This document shows, in pieces, positions 35,912 to 44,803 of a stretch of 64,000 bases of DNA. Position numbers and translations under genes: made by a program. The notes under the pieces are model-generated. The model was not told the origin of the DNA and searched no databases. It saw only the letters and a list, made by a program, of their open reading frames with translations. Each line of letters begins with the position of its first letter. Positions within the stretch are counted from its first letter, which is position 1. The DNA comes from G965277745 sp965277745. Lineage in GTDB: Bacteria; Pseudomonadota; Gammaproteobacteria; Cardiobacteriales; Cardiobacteriaceae. The DNA lies in assembly GCA_965277745.1 (NCBI GenBank), contig OZ255837.1:1364001-1428000 (forward strand), read 5' to 3'.

Positions 35912-37109
35912 GTCACCTGAATCTAAAGTTCGCCGCATAATGTTTGATCAGCACGTTGGCAAAAGCGCCTGACGGAGGCCAGGATTTCATCAGCAGATTT
36001 CGTCCATTTGAAAGGCTTTGGGTTCTCGTTGTGGCACTGAATGAATTTGGTGATATCGGCTTCCAGGGATTTGACAGAGGTATGCGCTCCCCGCTGTAAC
36101 TGTTTGCGGGTGAGTTCGGCAAACCAACGCTCGACCTGATTGATCGATGATGCCGATGTGGGGGTGAAGTGGAGGTGGTAGCGCGGTCGGCGGGCGAGCC
36201 ACGCTTTGACCTCCTTGGTTTTGTGGGTGGCGTAATTGTCCATGATGATATGGATATCCAGATCATCGGGCATATTGGCGTCGATTTCCTTCAGAAAGGA
36301 CAGAAACTCTTTGGCCCTGTGGCGCTTGTAGCATTTCCCGATCACAAAGCCGCTGGCCACGTCGAGAGCCGCGAACAGCGATGTCGTGCCATGACGCACA
36401 TAATCGTGGGTCTGCCGTTCGGGGATGCCGGGGGCCATTGGCAGAATGGGTTGGGAGCGGTCCAATGCCTGGATCTGGCTCTTCTCGTCAACGGACAACA
36501 CCAAGGCCCGGTTGGGCGGCGAGAGATAGAGGCCGACGATATCGCGAACCTTCTCGACGAACAAAGGGTCACTGGACAGTTTGAAGGTATCGCTGCGATG
36601 GGGTTGGAGGCCAAAGGCATTCCAAATGCGGCGGATCGTCGTGTGTGACAGGCCTGTTTCCTTCGCCATCGAACGGATGGACCAATGGGTGGCGTCACGG
36701 GGCTTGCTGTGCAATGTCCGTTCAATGACCGCCGCGACCTGATCGTCTTCAACTGTGCGCGGGCGGCCGGGGCGTGCCTCATCGAGAAGGCCGTCCACAC
36801 GATCCTTGACGAACCGCCGCCGCCACTTGCCCACCGTGTGCTCGTGAAATCCGAGCTCGGCTCCAACCTCCTTGCTCGAAAGCCCGTCGGCGCAACGCAG
36901 GACCATCCGGTATCGATCGGAAAAAGAACGGGGAGCCCGGTGTCGCCGAACCTGACGCTCAAGGTAGTCACGCTCCTCAGAACTCAAAACCAATGGCGGT
37001 GATGGCCGCCCCTTTCTGCCTGGCATAAAACACCCTCCGGGATAGTCAAACGTCCCAGAGTCTATGTCTCCTCAATCAATTTATGAAGCGATTTTCAGTT
37101 CCATATGAC
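35912..37109 (-). mobile_element. IS630-family insertion sequence, copy B (different from copy A)
   Basis: About 1.2 kb, flanked by TA on each side (35910-35911 and about 37110-37111). Terminal repeats are imperfect: left GTCACCTGAATCTAAAG, and right read inward GTCATATGGAACTGAAA. It separates the RTX remnant from an IS5-like element. Right-end coordinates may be off by one. Confidence 0.75.
35923..37026 (-). CDS. IS630-family transposase, apparently intact
   Basis: A 367-aa DDE transposase filling copy B. The N-terminal HTH region reads GLSSKEVGAELGFHEHTVGKWRRRF and is followed by DGLLDEARPGRP, a signature linker. Catalytic motifs: LVLSVDEKSQIQALDRSQ, IHIIMDNYATHK and SINQVERWFAELTRKQLQRG. 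No internal stop or frameshift was seen, so this copy could still be mobile, and it may supply transposase to related elements. Confidence 0.9.
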   Translation of the reverse strand: MPGRKGRPSPPLVLSSEERDYLERQVRRHRAPRSFSDRYRMVLRCADGLSSKEVGAELGFHEHTVGKWRRRFVKDRVDGLLDEARPGRPRTVEDDQVAAVIERTLHSKPRDATHWSIRSMAKETGLSHTTIRRIWNAFGLQPHRSDTFKLSSDPLFVEKVRDIVGLYLSPPNRALVLSVDEKSQIQALDRSQPILPMAPGIPERQTHDYVRHGTTSLFAALDVASGFVIGKCYKRHRAKEFLSFLKEIDANMPDDLDIHIIMDNYATHKTKEVKAWLARRPRYHLHFTPTSASSINQVERWFAELTRKQLQRGAHTSVKSLEADITKFIQCHNENPKPFKWTKSADEILASVRRFCQRADQTLCGEL

Positions 37110-37111
37110 TA

Positions 37112-37930
37112 GGGCCTATTGACACTAATCATATCGATGATAAGGGGAAATTTGATGAATGCTTTGAACATGATATCCAGTTTCTCAAAGCGAGAAAATA
37201 TCCGTCTAAAGCCTTCAATCCGCGAAAAAGACGCTCGATTTCATTACGTCGTTTGTAAATCTCTTTGTCATACTGCCAAGACTTCACGCGATTTGATTTG
37301 GGAGGAACGACAGGCTTAAAACCAAAGTCAAGCGCAAGTCGGCGCGTCTCGTCTCCCTCATAAGCACAAGCCATCACCAAGGGCAGGTTTTGTGGCCAAT
37401 CGACCCAATCAGACAATAACTTTCGTCCTTCAACACCATCATGCGCATTGCCTGGGGAAAAGCTCAATCTCAGAGCGCATCTGTCATTGGCGGATAGCAG
37501 ATGAATTTTTGTGGTTAAGCCACCTCTTGACTTGCCAATCGACTGTGGGCCGTTTTTTTTAATGCCCCCATGGCATCGGGGTGCACTTTGATCGATGTGC
37601 TATCCAAACCAAGACAATCGATGCGGATACGGATGATGTGATGTCTCTGAAGGGCTTCGAACAGACGGTCTAAAACACCGTTTTCCGCCCAACGGCGAAT
37701 ACGCACGTAAATCGTGTTCCAATTGCCGAATTCTCTGGGTAAAGCCCGCCATTTACAGCCATTCTCAGCGACATACAAAACGGCATTGATCAGGGTCGGA
37801 TTCGCTATCGATACCTTACCGCGCTGAACGGGAAGGTAAGGATGGAGTCATTGATCATTGTTCTTGTGTAATGCTTTTCATCTAAAGAGATTAACATAAT
37901 TTTATTAAAATAAATAGTTTCAACAAGACC
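37112..37930 (-). mobile_element. IS5-family (IS427-like) insertion sequence, degenerate
   Basis: About 820 bp with related ends (left GGGCCTATTGACACTAAT, right read inward GGTCTTGTTGAAACTAT, about 13 of 17 aligned bases equal), bordered by TA/CTAG-like target sequence. It abuts IS630 copy B on the left and the sucA promoter region on the right. Termini were placed by eye and may be off by 1-2 bases. Confidence 0.65.
37114..37855 (-). pseudogene. IS5/IS427-type transposase, two frames plus further damage
   Basis: First part: LPVQRGKVSIANPTLINAVLYVAENGCKWRALPREFGNWNTIY... to LDSTSIKVHPDAMGALKK. Then a run of eight A (minus strand, 37553-37560) where a -1 slip joins NGPQSIGKSRGGLTTKIH and LRLSFSPGNAHDGVEGRKLL in the second frame. 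Slippage at such A-runs is a known expression mode in this family. Independent of that, the N-terminus lacks its start (upstream TGA), and the 3' end shifts again near ERLFRGLKA before IFSRFEKLDIMFKAFIKF. These extra breaks make it a dead copy. Confidence 0.7.
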
Positions 37931-38110
37931 TAGGTGTTTGCTCCCATCGGGGATGTTTTATTTTTTCTCGATCGTTTCTCCTCTCTTTCTCTTCTCGTCA
38001 ACGTCCCTGCGATGGGCGCGTATCCTGGCGGTAATTTGCGGCAACAGCGGATTTTCTTTTCGCCTGCGCAGGCGGATTGCTTGTGCGCGGCAAATTGGTC
38101 GATAATCTTG

Positions 38111-38139
38111 TTGAGTAACGCACGGCGCGGGCGTATCAT
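38111..38139 (+). promoter_or_regulatory. Candidate promoter of sucAB-lpdA
   Basis: TTGAGT (38111-38116), a 17-bp spacer and TATCAT (38134-38139), 65 bp upstream of the sucA ATG. The rest of 37931-38204 shows no gene. Confidence 0.55.
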
Positions 38140-38204
38140 TGAGGAAATTTCAGGTCGTGGGGTTGTCACGAAATGAATTTTTTTATCGACTATGGACGTA
38201 AATC

Positions 38205-41024
38205 ATGTCTGCAACATATCAGGAACAACTGGAAAGTTCAGGAATTTCCGGTGGAAACGCCACCTACATTGAACAATTGTACGAAGATTTCTTGGTCGCT
38301 CCTTGTTCCGTCGGTGAACGGTGGCAAAGATATTTTCAAAGCATAAAAGCAGATTCAGCGACCGAGGTTTCACGCCTTGATGTACAAGAAAAATTTGCCA
38401 TGTTGCCGCAGATACCAGCAGTTTCGGAGGGAAATTCCTGCACCAAACAGGCCGCCGTGCTCAATCTGATCAAAAGCTATCGTTTGCGTGGACATTGGCA
38501 TGCTGATATTGATCCGCTGTGCATCCACAAGCGCCATAGCGTAAATCAACTCTCACTCGCCTATCATGGCCTCGGCGAGAGCGATCTCGACACCGCCTTC
38601 AAGGTCAACGGGGCTTTCACGGCCGAGACGATGAAATTACGTGATTTGGTCGCCAAATTGACACATACCTATGCCAGCCATATCGGGCTCGAATACGCGC
38701 ACGTCTGGGAAAAGCAAGAAACCATCTGGCTGACGCGAAAAATCGAAGAACCGGCCGGGCACTATTGCCTCGACAACGAGCGGAAAAGGACGTTGCTCAA
38801 ACAACTGGTTGCCGCCGATGGCATGGAAAAATACCTCCACAAGCGCTATGTCGGGCAAAAACGCTTCTCCCTCGAAGGCGGCGACGCCTTGATTCCGCTC
38901 GCGCGCACGCTGATCGACACATTCGCTGCCGCCGGTACGGAAGAAATCGGCATCGCGATGGCGCATCGTGGCCGCTTGAATATGTTGATCAACATATTCG
39001 GCAAAAAACCACAGCAACTGTTTGACGAATTCGACGGCAAATGGGAACCAGCGGCCAACCGCAGCGGAGATGTAAAATATCACATGGGATTTTCTTCTCG
39101 CATTGAAACCTGCGGCCATGTCGTGGATATTTCCCTGGCGTACAATCCCTCCCATCTCGAATTCGTCAATCCGGTGCTGCTTGGTTCCACCCGTGCCCGC
39201 CTCGAACGCCGCCGGATGCAAGAGGGTAAAGACAACCTGCTTGAGATCGCCAACAAAGCCATTTCGATTATGATTCACGGCGATGCGTCCCTGGCTGGTC
39301 TGGGGATCGCTCAGGAAAGTCTACAGCTTTCGCAGTTGCGCGGTTTCCAGGTAGGTGGTTCCGTTCACATCGCGGTGAACAATCAGATCGGTTTCACCAC
39401 TTCCAACCTCAAAGACGCGCGTTCTTCGATGTACTGCACCGATATCGCCAAATCGGTTCAGGCGCCGATCGTGCACGTCAACGGAGACGATCCCGAAGCG
39501 GTGGTATTTGCCGCCGAGATCGCCGCTCAGTATGTGCTCGCATTCCAGAAGGATATTTTCATCGATCTCGTTTGTTATCGCCGTCTCGGGCACAATGAAG
39601 CGGATGAACCGTCCGCCACCCAGCCGATGATGTATCGAAAAATCCGTTCCCACGAGGTACCGGCGAAAGTATATGCGAGCCGCTTGGAAGCGGAAGGTAC
39701 GATCAATGGAGATACCTATGAAGCGTACGTCGCAGCGTATCGCCGCCGTTTGGAAAGCGGTGAACGGGTTGCCGAAGCCATGGAAATTGAAGGCGACGAT
39801 CCGCTGGCAGCGGAATGGAAAGCGTTGTCCGATCAGGACTGGTCGCTACCGGTTGAGACGACTTTTCCCAAGGCGCGCCTTGTCGCGCTTGGGAAAAAAC
39901 TCTTTGCTTTACCGACGGAAATTTCTCTGCATCCGCTTGTCAAACGTCTCTTGAACAGTCGTCTGGCGATGATGCGTGGAGAACAGCCGCTTGATTGGGG
40001 AGCCGCGGAAAATCTTGCTTATGCGACCTTGCTCGATCAGGGATATCAGATACGAATGTCCGGCGAAGACTGTTCTCGCGGGACGTTTTCCCATCGTCAC
40101 GCGGTGCTTCACGATCAGAAAACCGGGGAAAGCTATCTGCCGTTGCAGCATCTCGAAGAGGGACAACCGTCCGTACGCATTATCGATTCCCTGCTTTCCG
40201 AGACCGGCGTACTTGGTTTCGAATACGGCTATTCCACCACCGAGCCGAAAGGGCTTACCATCTGGGAAGCGCAGTTCGGCGATTTCGCCAATGTCGCGCA
40301 GGTTATCATCGATCAGTTCATCGCCTCCGGTGAAGAAAAATGGGGGCGCTACAGCGGTTTGACCATGTTCCTTCCGCATGGGTACGAGGGGCAGGGGCCG
40401 GAACATTCTTCCGCGCGTTTGGAACGTCATCTGGAGTTGTGCGCGAAAAACAACATGCAGGTTTGTGTACCGTCGACGCCGGCCCAAGTCTATCACATGC
40501 TGCGCCGTCAGGTGCTACGCAAATTCCGTAAACCGCTGGTGGTGATGTCGCCGAAATCACTGCTGCGTCACAAACTGGCGCTCAGTTCGCTCGAAGAACT
40601 CTCTGCTGGACAGTTTCACGAAGTCATTGAGGAAATAGACGATCTGGCGAAAGAGAATAGCGAACGCATCGTACTCTGCGCCGGCAAAGTGTACTACGAT
40701 CTGTTGCAGAAACGCCGCGAGGAAAAGATCACCAATGTAGCGCTTTTGCGCGTCGAGCAGCTTTACCCGTTTCCACGTGATGCCTTGAAGGCATTGCTCG
40801 CGGCCTATCCGGCGAATGCCGAAATCATCTGGTGCCAGGAAGAACCGCGCAATCAGGGGGCGTGGCATCAGATTTACGAATCGCTGCGCGAAGCGATCCC
40901 CGACAAACGCAGAACTTTGTCGTATATCGGTCGGGCAAGCGCGGCTTCCACGGCCGCCGGTTATGCTAAAGTGCACGCCGCCGAGCAGGCGGCGCTCGTC
41001 GAACAAGCGCTCGGTCTGGCATAG
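38205..41024 (+). CDS. sucA: 2-oxoglutarate dehydrogenase E1 component
   Basis: Thiamin-diphosphate-dependent decarboxylase of the TCA-cycle OGDH complex. The 939-aa protein matches E. coli SucA (933). N-terminal YIEQLYEDFLVAP is the E2-binding peptide. RLRGHWHADIDPL, GMAHRGRLNMLINIFGKKP, KYHMGFSS, YNPSHLEFVNPV, HGDASLAGLGIAQESLQLSQL (ThDP/Mg region), NNQIGFTT and the C-terminal HGYEGQGPEHSSARLERHL are all present. The start is chosen at ATG 38205 by length. It is followed by sucB after 25 bp. Confidence 0.97.
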   Translation: MSATYQEQLESSGISGGNATYIEQLYEDFLVAPCSVGERWQRYFQSIKADSATEVSRLDVQEKFAMLPQIPAVSEGNSCTKQAAVLNLIKSYRLRGHWHADIDPLCIHKRHSVNQLSLAYHGLGESDLDTAFKVNGAFTAETMKLRDLVAKLTHTYASHIGLEYAHVWEKQETIWLTRKIEEPAGHYCLDNERKRTLLKQLVAADGMEKYLHKRYVGQKRFSLEGGDALIPLARTLIDTFAAAGTEEIGIAMAHRGRLNMLINIFGKKPQQLFDEFDGKWEPAANRSGDVKYHMGFSSRIETCGHVVDISLAYNPSHLEFVNPVLLGSTRARLERRRMQEGKDNLLEIANKAISIMIHGDASLAGLGIAQESLQLSQLRGFQVGGSVHIAVNNQIGFTTSNLKDARSSMYCTDIAKSVQAPIVHVNGDDPEAVVFAAEIAAQYVLAFQKDIFIDLVCYRRLGHNEADEPSATQPMMYRKIRSHEVPAKVYASRLEAEGTINGDTYEAYVAAYRRRLESGERVAEAMEIEGDDPLAAEWKALSDQDWSLPVETTFPKARLVALGKKLFALPTEISLHPLVKRLLNSRLAMMRGEQPLDWGAAENLAYATLLDQGYQIRMSGEDCSRGTFSHRHAVLHDQKTGESYLPLQHLEEGQPSVRIIDSLLSETGVLGFEYGYSTTEPKGLTIWEAQFGDFANVAQVIIDQFIASGEEKWGRYSGLTMFLPHGYEGQGPEHSSARLERHLELCAKNNMQVCVPSTPAQVYHMLRRQVLRKFRKPLVVMSPKSLLRHKLALSSLEELSAGQFHEVIEEIDDLAKENSERIVLCAGKVYYDLLQKRREEKITNVALLRVEQLYPFPRDALKALLAAYPANAEIIWCQEEPRNQGAWHQIYESLREAIPDKRRTLSYIGRASAASTAAGYAKVHAAEQAALVEQALGLA

Positions 41025-41049
41025 GATTTTGATATTTGGGAGGTAAGAT

Positions 41050-42189
41050 ATGAGTACAGAAGTCAAGGTTCCGGAATTGCCGGAATCGGTCGCTGACGCC
41101 ACGTTGGTCAACTGGCACAAGCAGGCCGGTGATTATGTCGCGGAAGGCGAGAATCTCGTCGATCTCGAAACCGACAAGGTCGTTCTGGAAATGCCGGCGC
41201 CAATCAGCGGCGTCCTTGAGAAAATCATCCAAAAAGATGGCGCGACCGTCGTCGGTGGCGATGTCGTGGCGATCATGGAAGCGGCTGAAAAGCCGGCCGC
41301 GCCTGTCAACGAAAAAAAAGCGCCGCCTGTCGATAAGACGCGCGCCGCTGAAGAGGACAAGAGCGCCTCGCCGGCGGCGCGCAAAATAGCCGTCGAAAGC
41401 GGTGTGAATACCAGTGAGGTCGCCGCCACCGGTCGCGGCGGACGGGTCACCAAGCATGATATGAAACGCTATCTTGCCGCCGGTGGTTCGCGTCTTGAAG
41501 AGCGCGTGGCGATGACCCGCTTACGCAAGCGCATTTCCGAGCGGCTGCTCGAGGTGAAAAGCGGCACCGCGATGCTGACTACATTCAACGAAGTCAATAT
41601 GAAAGCGGTCATGGATCTGCGCAAGAATTACCAGGATCGCTTCGTGGCCAAGAACGAGGTCAAGCTTGGCTTTATGAGTTTCTTCGTCAAGGCCGCGGTC
41701 GCGGCGCTACGAGAATGGCCGGCGGTCAACGCCTCGATCGACGGCGAGGAGATCGTTTATCACAACTATCAGGACATCGGCATCGCCGTTTCCAGTCCGC
41801 GTGGTTTGGTCGTGCCGATTCTGCGCAACGCCGAGACAATGGATTTCGCCGCCATCGAAAACGCGATCAAAGCGTTCGCCGTCAAAGCGACAAACGCTTC
41901 CCTGAGCCTCGAGGAAATGACCGGCGGCACCTTCACCATCACCAACGGTGGAACGTTCGGCTCGATGATCTCCACGCCGATTCTCAATCCGCCACAGAGC
42001 GCGATTCTCGGCATGCACAACATCGTCGAGCGTCCGATGGTGGAGAACGGCGAAATCGTCATCCGTCCGATCATGTATCTCGCCCTCAGTTACGATCATC
42101 GCATGATCGATGGACGGGAAGCAGTCGGGTTCTTGGTCGCGATCAAAAACGCGATCGAGGATCCTACCCGTTTACTTCTCGAGGTGTAA
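41050..42189 (+). CDS. sucB: Dihydrolipoyl succinyltransferase (OGDH E2)
   Basis: Core of the OGDH complex. The 379-aa protein is slightly shorter than E. coli SucB (405). A lipoyl domain (1-80) carries LETDKVVLEMPAP with lipoyl-Lys43. An Ala/Pro/Lys/Glu-rich linker and the peripheral-subunit-binding domain (SPAARKIAVESGVNTSEVAATGRGGRVTKHDM) follow. The C-terminal catalytic domain ends with YDHRMIDGREAVGFL (His350, Asp354). AGGTAAGAT precedes the start. The shorter length comes mainly from a reduced linker. Confidence 0.96.
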   Translation: MSTEVKVPELPESVADATLVNWHKQAGDYVAEGENLVDLETDKVVLEMPAPISGVLEKIIQKDGATVVGGDVVAIMEAAEKPAAPVNEKKAPPVDKTRAAEEDKSASPAARKIAVESGVNTSEVAATGRGGRVTKHDMKRYLAAGGSRLEERVAMTRLRKRISERLLEVKSGTAMLTTFNEVNMKAVMDLRKNYQDRFVAKNEVKLGFMSFFVKAAVAALREWPAVNASIDGEEIVYHNYQDIGIAVSSPRGLVVPILRNAETMDFAAIENAIKAFAVKATNASLSLEEMTGGTFTITNGGTFGSMISTPILNPPQSAILGMHNIVERPMVENGEIVIRPIMYLALSYDHRMIDGREAVGFLVAIKNAIEDPTRLLLEV

Positions 42190-42222
42190 GTATCGGTTCC
42201 TGTAACGTAAAGGGAAAAGCAC

Positions 42223-43665
42223 ATGACAAGCCAGAATTACGATGTGGTGGTGATCGGCGGTGGCCCGGGTGGCTATGTGGCGGCGATTCGCGCCGCGCAG
42301 CTCGGGTTCAAGACGGCCTGTGTGGAAATGTGGCGGGATGAAAACGGGATGGAGCGCCTCGGCGGCACCTGTCTGAACGTCGGTTGCATTCCCTCCAAGG
42401 CGCTTCTGGAATCAAGCGAACTGTTTCACAAAGCCAGGGAAGAATTCGCGGTGCACGGGATCGGCGCGAAAAAACTCACCCTCGATATCGCCAAGATGAT
42501 CGCGCGCAAGCAGGCGATCGTTGATCAATTGACCGCGGGCATCGCGCAGCTTTTTCAGGCGAACGGAATCGACTGGATCAAGGGCAAGGGCAAACTGCGC
42601 CCCGGCAAAGTGGTGGAGGTCAGCGATCATGACGGCAACACCCGTCCGATTCAGGCGGAAAAAGGGGTGATTCTGGCTTTTGGTTCGCTGCCGGTGGATA
42701 TTCCCGTTGCCGAGATGGACGGAGAACATATCGTCAGTTCCGCCGGCGCCCTGTCCTTCACCAACGTGCCACAACGCCTCGGTGTCGTCGGTGGCGGCGT
42801 GATCGGGCTGGAGCTCGGCAGTGTCTGGCAGGCGCTCGGTTCACAAGTGGTGATTTTCGAAGCGATGGATGATTTTCTCGCTATCGCCGATCGGCAATTG
42901 GCCAAACAGGCGCAGCGTTCCTTCGAAAAGCGCGGGCTCGATATTCGCCTTGGCGCGAAGGTCGAAAAAGCCACGGTTACAAACGGCGGCGTCAAACTCA
43001 TCTATGAAGACCGATCAGGAAAACGAAGTGGTGAATTCGATAAACTGCTGGTATGCGTCGGGCGCAGAGCGAACACCGCGCCGGATCTTGTCGCCGGAAC
43101 CGGCGTAGTGATCGGTGAGCGCGGCTTCATCGAGGTTGACGAACACTGCCGGACAGGCGAAGCGGACGTGTTCGCGATCGGCGACTGCGTCCGTGGCCCG
43201 ATGCTCGCGCACAAGGCGGAAGAAGAAGGCGTCATGGCGGCGGAAATTCTCGCCGGTCAGGCAGGGCATGTGCGTTACGACGTCATTCCATCGGTGATCT
43301 ATACCCATCCGGAGATCGCCTGGATCGGCAAAACCGAGGAACAGCTAAAGGCCGATGGCGTGGATTATGTGAAGGGGGATTTTCCGTTTGCCGCCAATGG
43401 TCGCGCCAAAGCGATGAACGCGGGTGAAGGTTTCGTTAAGATACTCTGTGACGCCGAGACCGATGAAATCCTCGGCGCCCACATCATCGGGGCGTCTGCC
43501 TCGGAAATGATTCATGAACTGATCGTCGCGATGGAATTCTATGGCGCGGGCGAGGATATCGCGCGGATCGTCCATGCCCATCCGACCCTTTCAGAGGCTG
43601 TTCACGAAGCGGCCCTCGCCGTCGCCGGCAATGCCATCCACAAGGTCAATATGAAGCGGAAATGA
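42223..43665 (+). CDS. lpdA: Dihydrolipoyl dehydrogenase (E3)
   Basis: FAD/NAD oxidoreductase that reoxidises the E2 lipoate. The 480-aa protein has the FAD site VVVIGGGPGGYVAAIRAAQLG, the redox disulfide GGTCLNVGC (Cys50, Cys55), the NAD site LGVVGGGVIGLELGSVW, and the C-terminal active-site His-Glu in HAHPTLSEAVHEAAL. It is the third gene of the suc operon, 33 bp after sucB. Being encoded here suggests an OGDH-dedicated E3, though it could also serve other complexes. Confidence 0.96.
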   Translation: MTSQNYDVVVIGGGPGGYVAAIRAAQLGFKTACVEMWRDENGMERLGGTCLNVGCIPSKALLESSELFHKAREEFAVHGIGAKKLTLDIAKMIARKQAIVDQLTAGIAQLFQANGIDWIKGKGKLRPGKVVEVSDHDGNTRPIQAEKGVILAFGSLPVDIPVAEMDGEHIVSSAGALSFTNVPQRLGVVGGGVIGLELGSVWQALGSQVVIFEAMDDFLAIADRQLAKQAQRSFEKRGLDIRLGAKVEKATVTNGGVKLIYEDRSGKRSGEFDKLLVCVGRRANTAPDLVAGTGVVIGERGFIEVDEHCRTGEADVFAIGDCVRGPMLAHKAEEEGVMAAEILAGQAGHVRYDVIPSVIYTHPEIAWIGKTEEQLKADGVDYVKGDFPFAANGRAKAMNAGEGFVKILCDAETDEILGAHIIGASASEMIHELIVAMEFYGAGEDIARIVHAHPTLSEAVHEAALAVAGNAIHKVNMKRK

Positions 43666-43700
43666 TCGCTTCGTTTGGGCAAAGTCCCAAGTGTGGTTTA

Positions 43701-44099
43701 TAGCCTATCCAAATAACAATGATTCAATTTGAAAGAGCTGGTCTCTATCGCAGGTCATTTTTCTTCTTGAAGCTTTAGTCTGCGCCTGTTTCTTCTCGAT
43801 GGGGTTTAGCTCTGGTGAACAAGGCGGCAAGAAGAGTGCTGTGTGGCCTGCATATTCAATGGCTTGGCGTGTGTTCACTTCTTTTAAGGCATCCCTATCG
43901 ATCTTGCGGTGGCGAAAACCGTGAACCTTCGGCTCAAGCTGCTTTAGCCAACGCACCACACTTGCAACACCGATATTGAAACGCGCCGCTACCTGGGCGA
44001 TTGTAAGGCCTTCCTTCTCACGGACAGATAAGACTTTACGGCGGAAATCAACTGAATACCTCATCCAGAAAGTATAATCAAAATTAATTGGGTACGCTA
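43701..44099 (-). mobile_element. Internally deleted IS630-family element (about 400 bp, MITE-like)
   Basis: Ends read inward TAGCCTATCCAAATAAC (left) and TAGCGTACCCAATTAAT (right), flanked by TA on both sides (43699-43700, 44100-44101). The element retains only the two ends of a transposase gene. At about 400 bp it is well under the usual 1.0-1.2 kb and could move only if helped by a full-length relative. It lies just after lpdA. Confidence 0.7.
43705..44064 (-). pseudogene. IS630-type transposase with internal deletion
   Basis: The start MRYSVDFRRKVLSVREKEGLTIAQVAARFNIGVASVVRWLKQLEP is a normal HTH domain (ATG 44064). After RKIDRDALKEV the frame joins directly to NTRQAIEYAGHTALFLPPCSPELNPIEKK, the C-terminal catalytic Glu region. 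The middle of the DDE domain, including the first two acids, is missing. The junction keeps frame, so a 119-aa protein with the DNA-binding domain could still be made and might act as a competitor of full-length transposase. Confidence 0.8.
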
Positions 44100-44206
44100 T
44101 AACCTGCCGCGATTTTGCCCTTTTCCTTTCACCGACCAAGCCACGCTGCCCGGAAGGTCGGCAAAAAGCGGATTCGGTGGATTAGGTTGCTTCGTAAGGC
44201 GGCGCT

Positions 44207-44803
44207 TTACAAATCTGCCGCGGTTTTCGGATTTTTCTCCAGATTGTCTGCCGTCGTCTTCTTCATCAACGGTTTTTCCGCGAAGCGTTGTAAAGCCTCA
44301 TGTTGTCCCCGGCTTAGAGCGTGTTCGCGCAGATCGCGGTCGCGGTTTGCGAAATCAAGCGCGACTGCGAGCAGATATTGTCCCCAGTCTTCGCTTTCCG
44401 GTTTCAGATTGGGCGCCTGCGGTAGGGCGCGTCGCAGCGCTTTGAGTGCGCGGGCGATGTGCGGATGCGGTGCGCCATGAAGCTGACCGGCACGATAGCG
44501 CAAAGTGAAATATTTGGCGAACTGCTCCATCACGGTGAAAGCGTAGCCAGCGATGTGCGCCGCCTGGGCGCCGCGAAAAATCGTCTCGTCGAGATAGGCG
44601 CAGATGGCGAGCGTGTGGTTGATGACGATACCGTTGTCGGCAATCAAGGCGGGAATCTGTGAAAATGGATTGACCCTTTCCAGATGGCCTAGATTTTCCC
44701 ATGGATCGACGATGTGTAAGGTGAGATCGTCATGTCCGCCGCGCAGCGCGGTGATCAGTACGATACGGGCGAACGGCGATGTTTTGCTGAGATACAATTG
44801 CAT
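44207..44803 (-). CDS. Glutathione S-transferase-family protein
   Basis: A 198-aa thioredoxin-fold/GST protein. N-terminal MQLYLSKTSPFARIVLITAL carries the Ser/Pro region that replaces the catalytic Tyr/Cys of classical GSTs. NPFSQIPALIADNGIVINHTLAICAYLDE contains the cis-Pro and the glutathione gamma-glutamyl contact (usually ES, here NH). The helical C-terminal domain follows. The ATG at 44803 is preceded by GGAATGTCACC. An upstream in-frame start at 44845 adds 14 unconserved residues. It resembles the YibF type. Substrate is unknown. Confidence 0.82.
   Translation of the reverse strand: MQLYLSKTSPFARIVLITALRGGHDDLTLHIVDPWENLGHLERVNPFSQIPALIADNGIVINHTLAICAYLDETIFRGAQAAHIAGYAFTVMEQFAKYFTLRYRAGQLHGAPHPHIARALKALRRALPQAPNLKPESEDWGQYLLAVALDFANRDRDLREHALSRGQHEALQRFAEKPLMKKTTADNLEKNPKTAADL

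Noticed and set aside
37553..37560. A-run frameshift in the IS5/IS427 transposase as proof of decay
   Set aside because: Slippage at such runs is a normal expression mode in this family; decay is instead shown by the missing start and the second shift near the 3' end.
37934..38176. Two overlapping 80-codon frames upstream of sucA
   Set aside because: They cover the promoter region on both strands and have no similarity; taken as chance.
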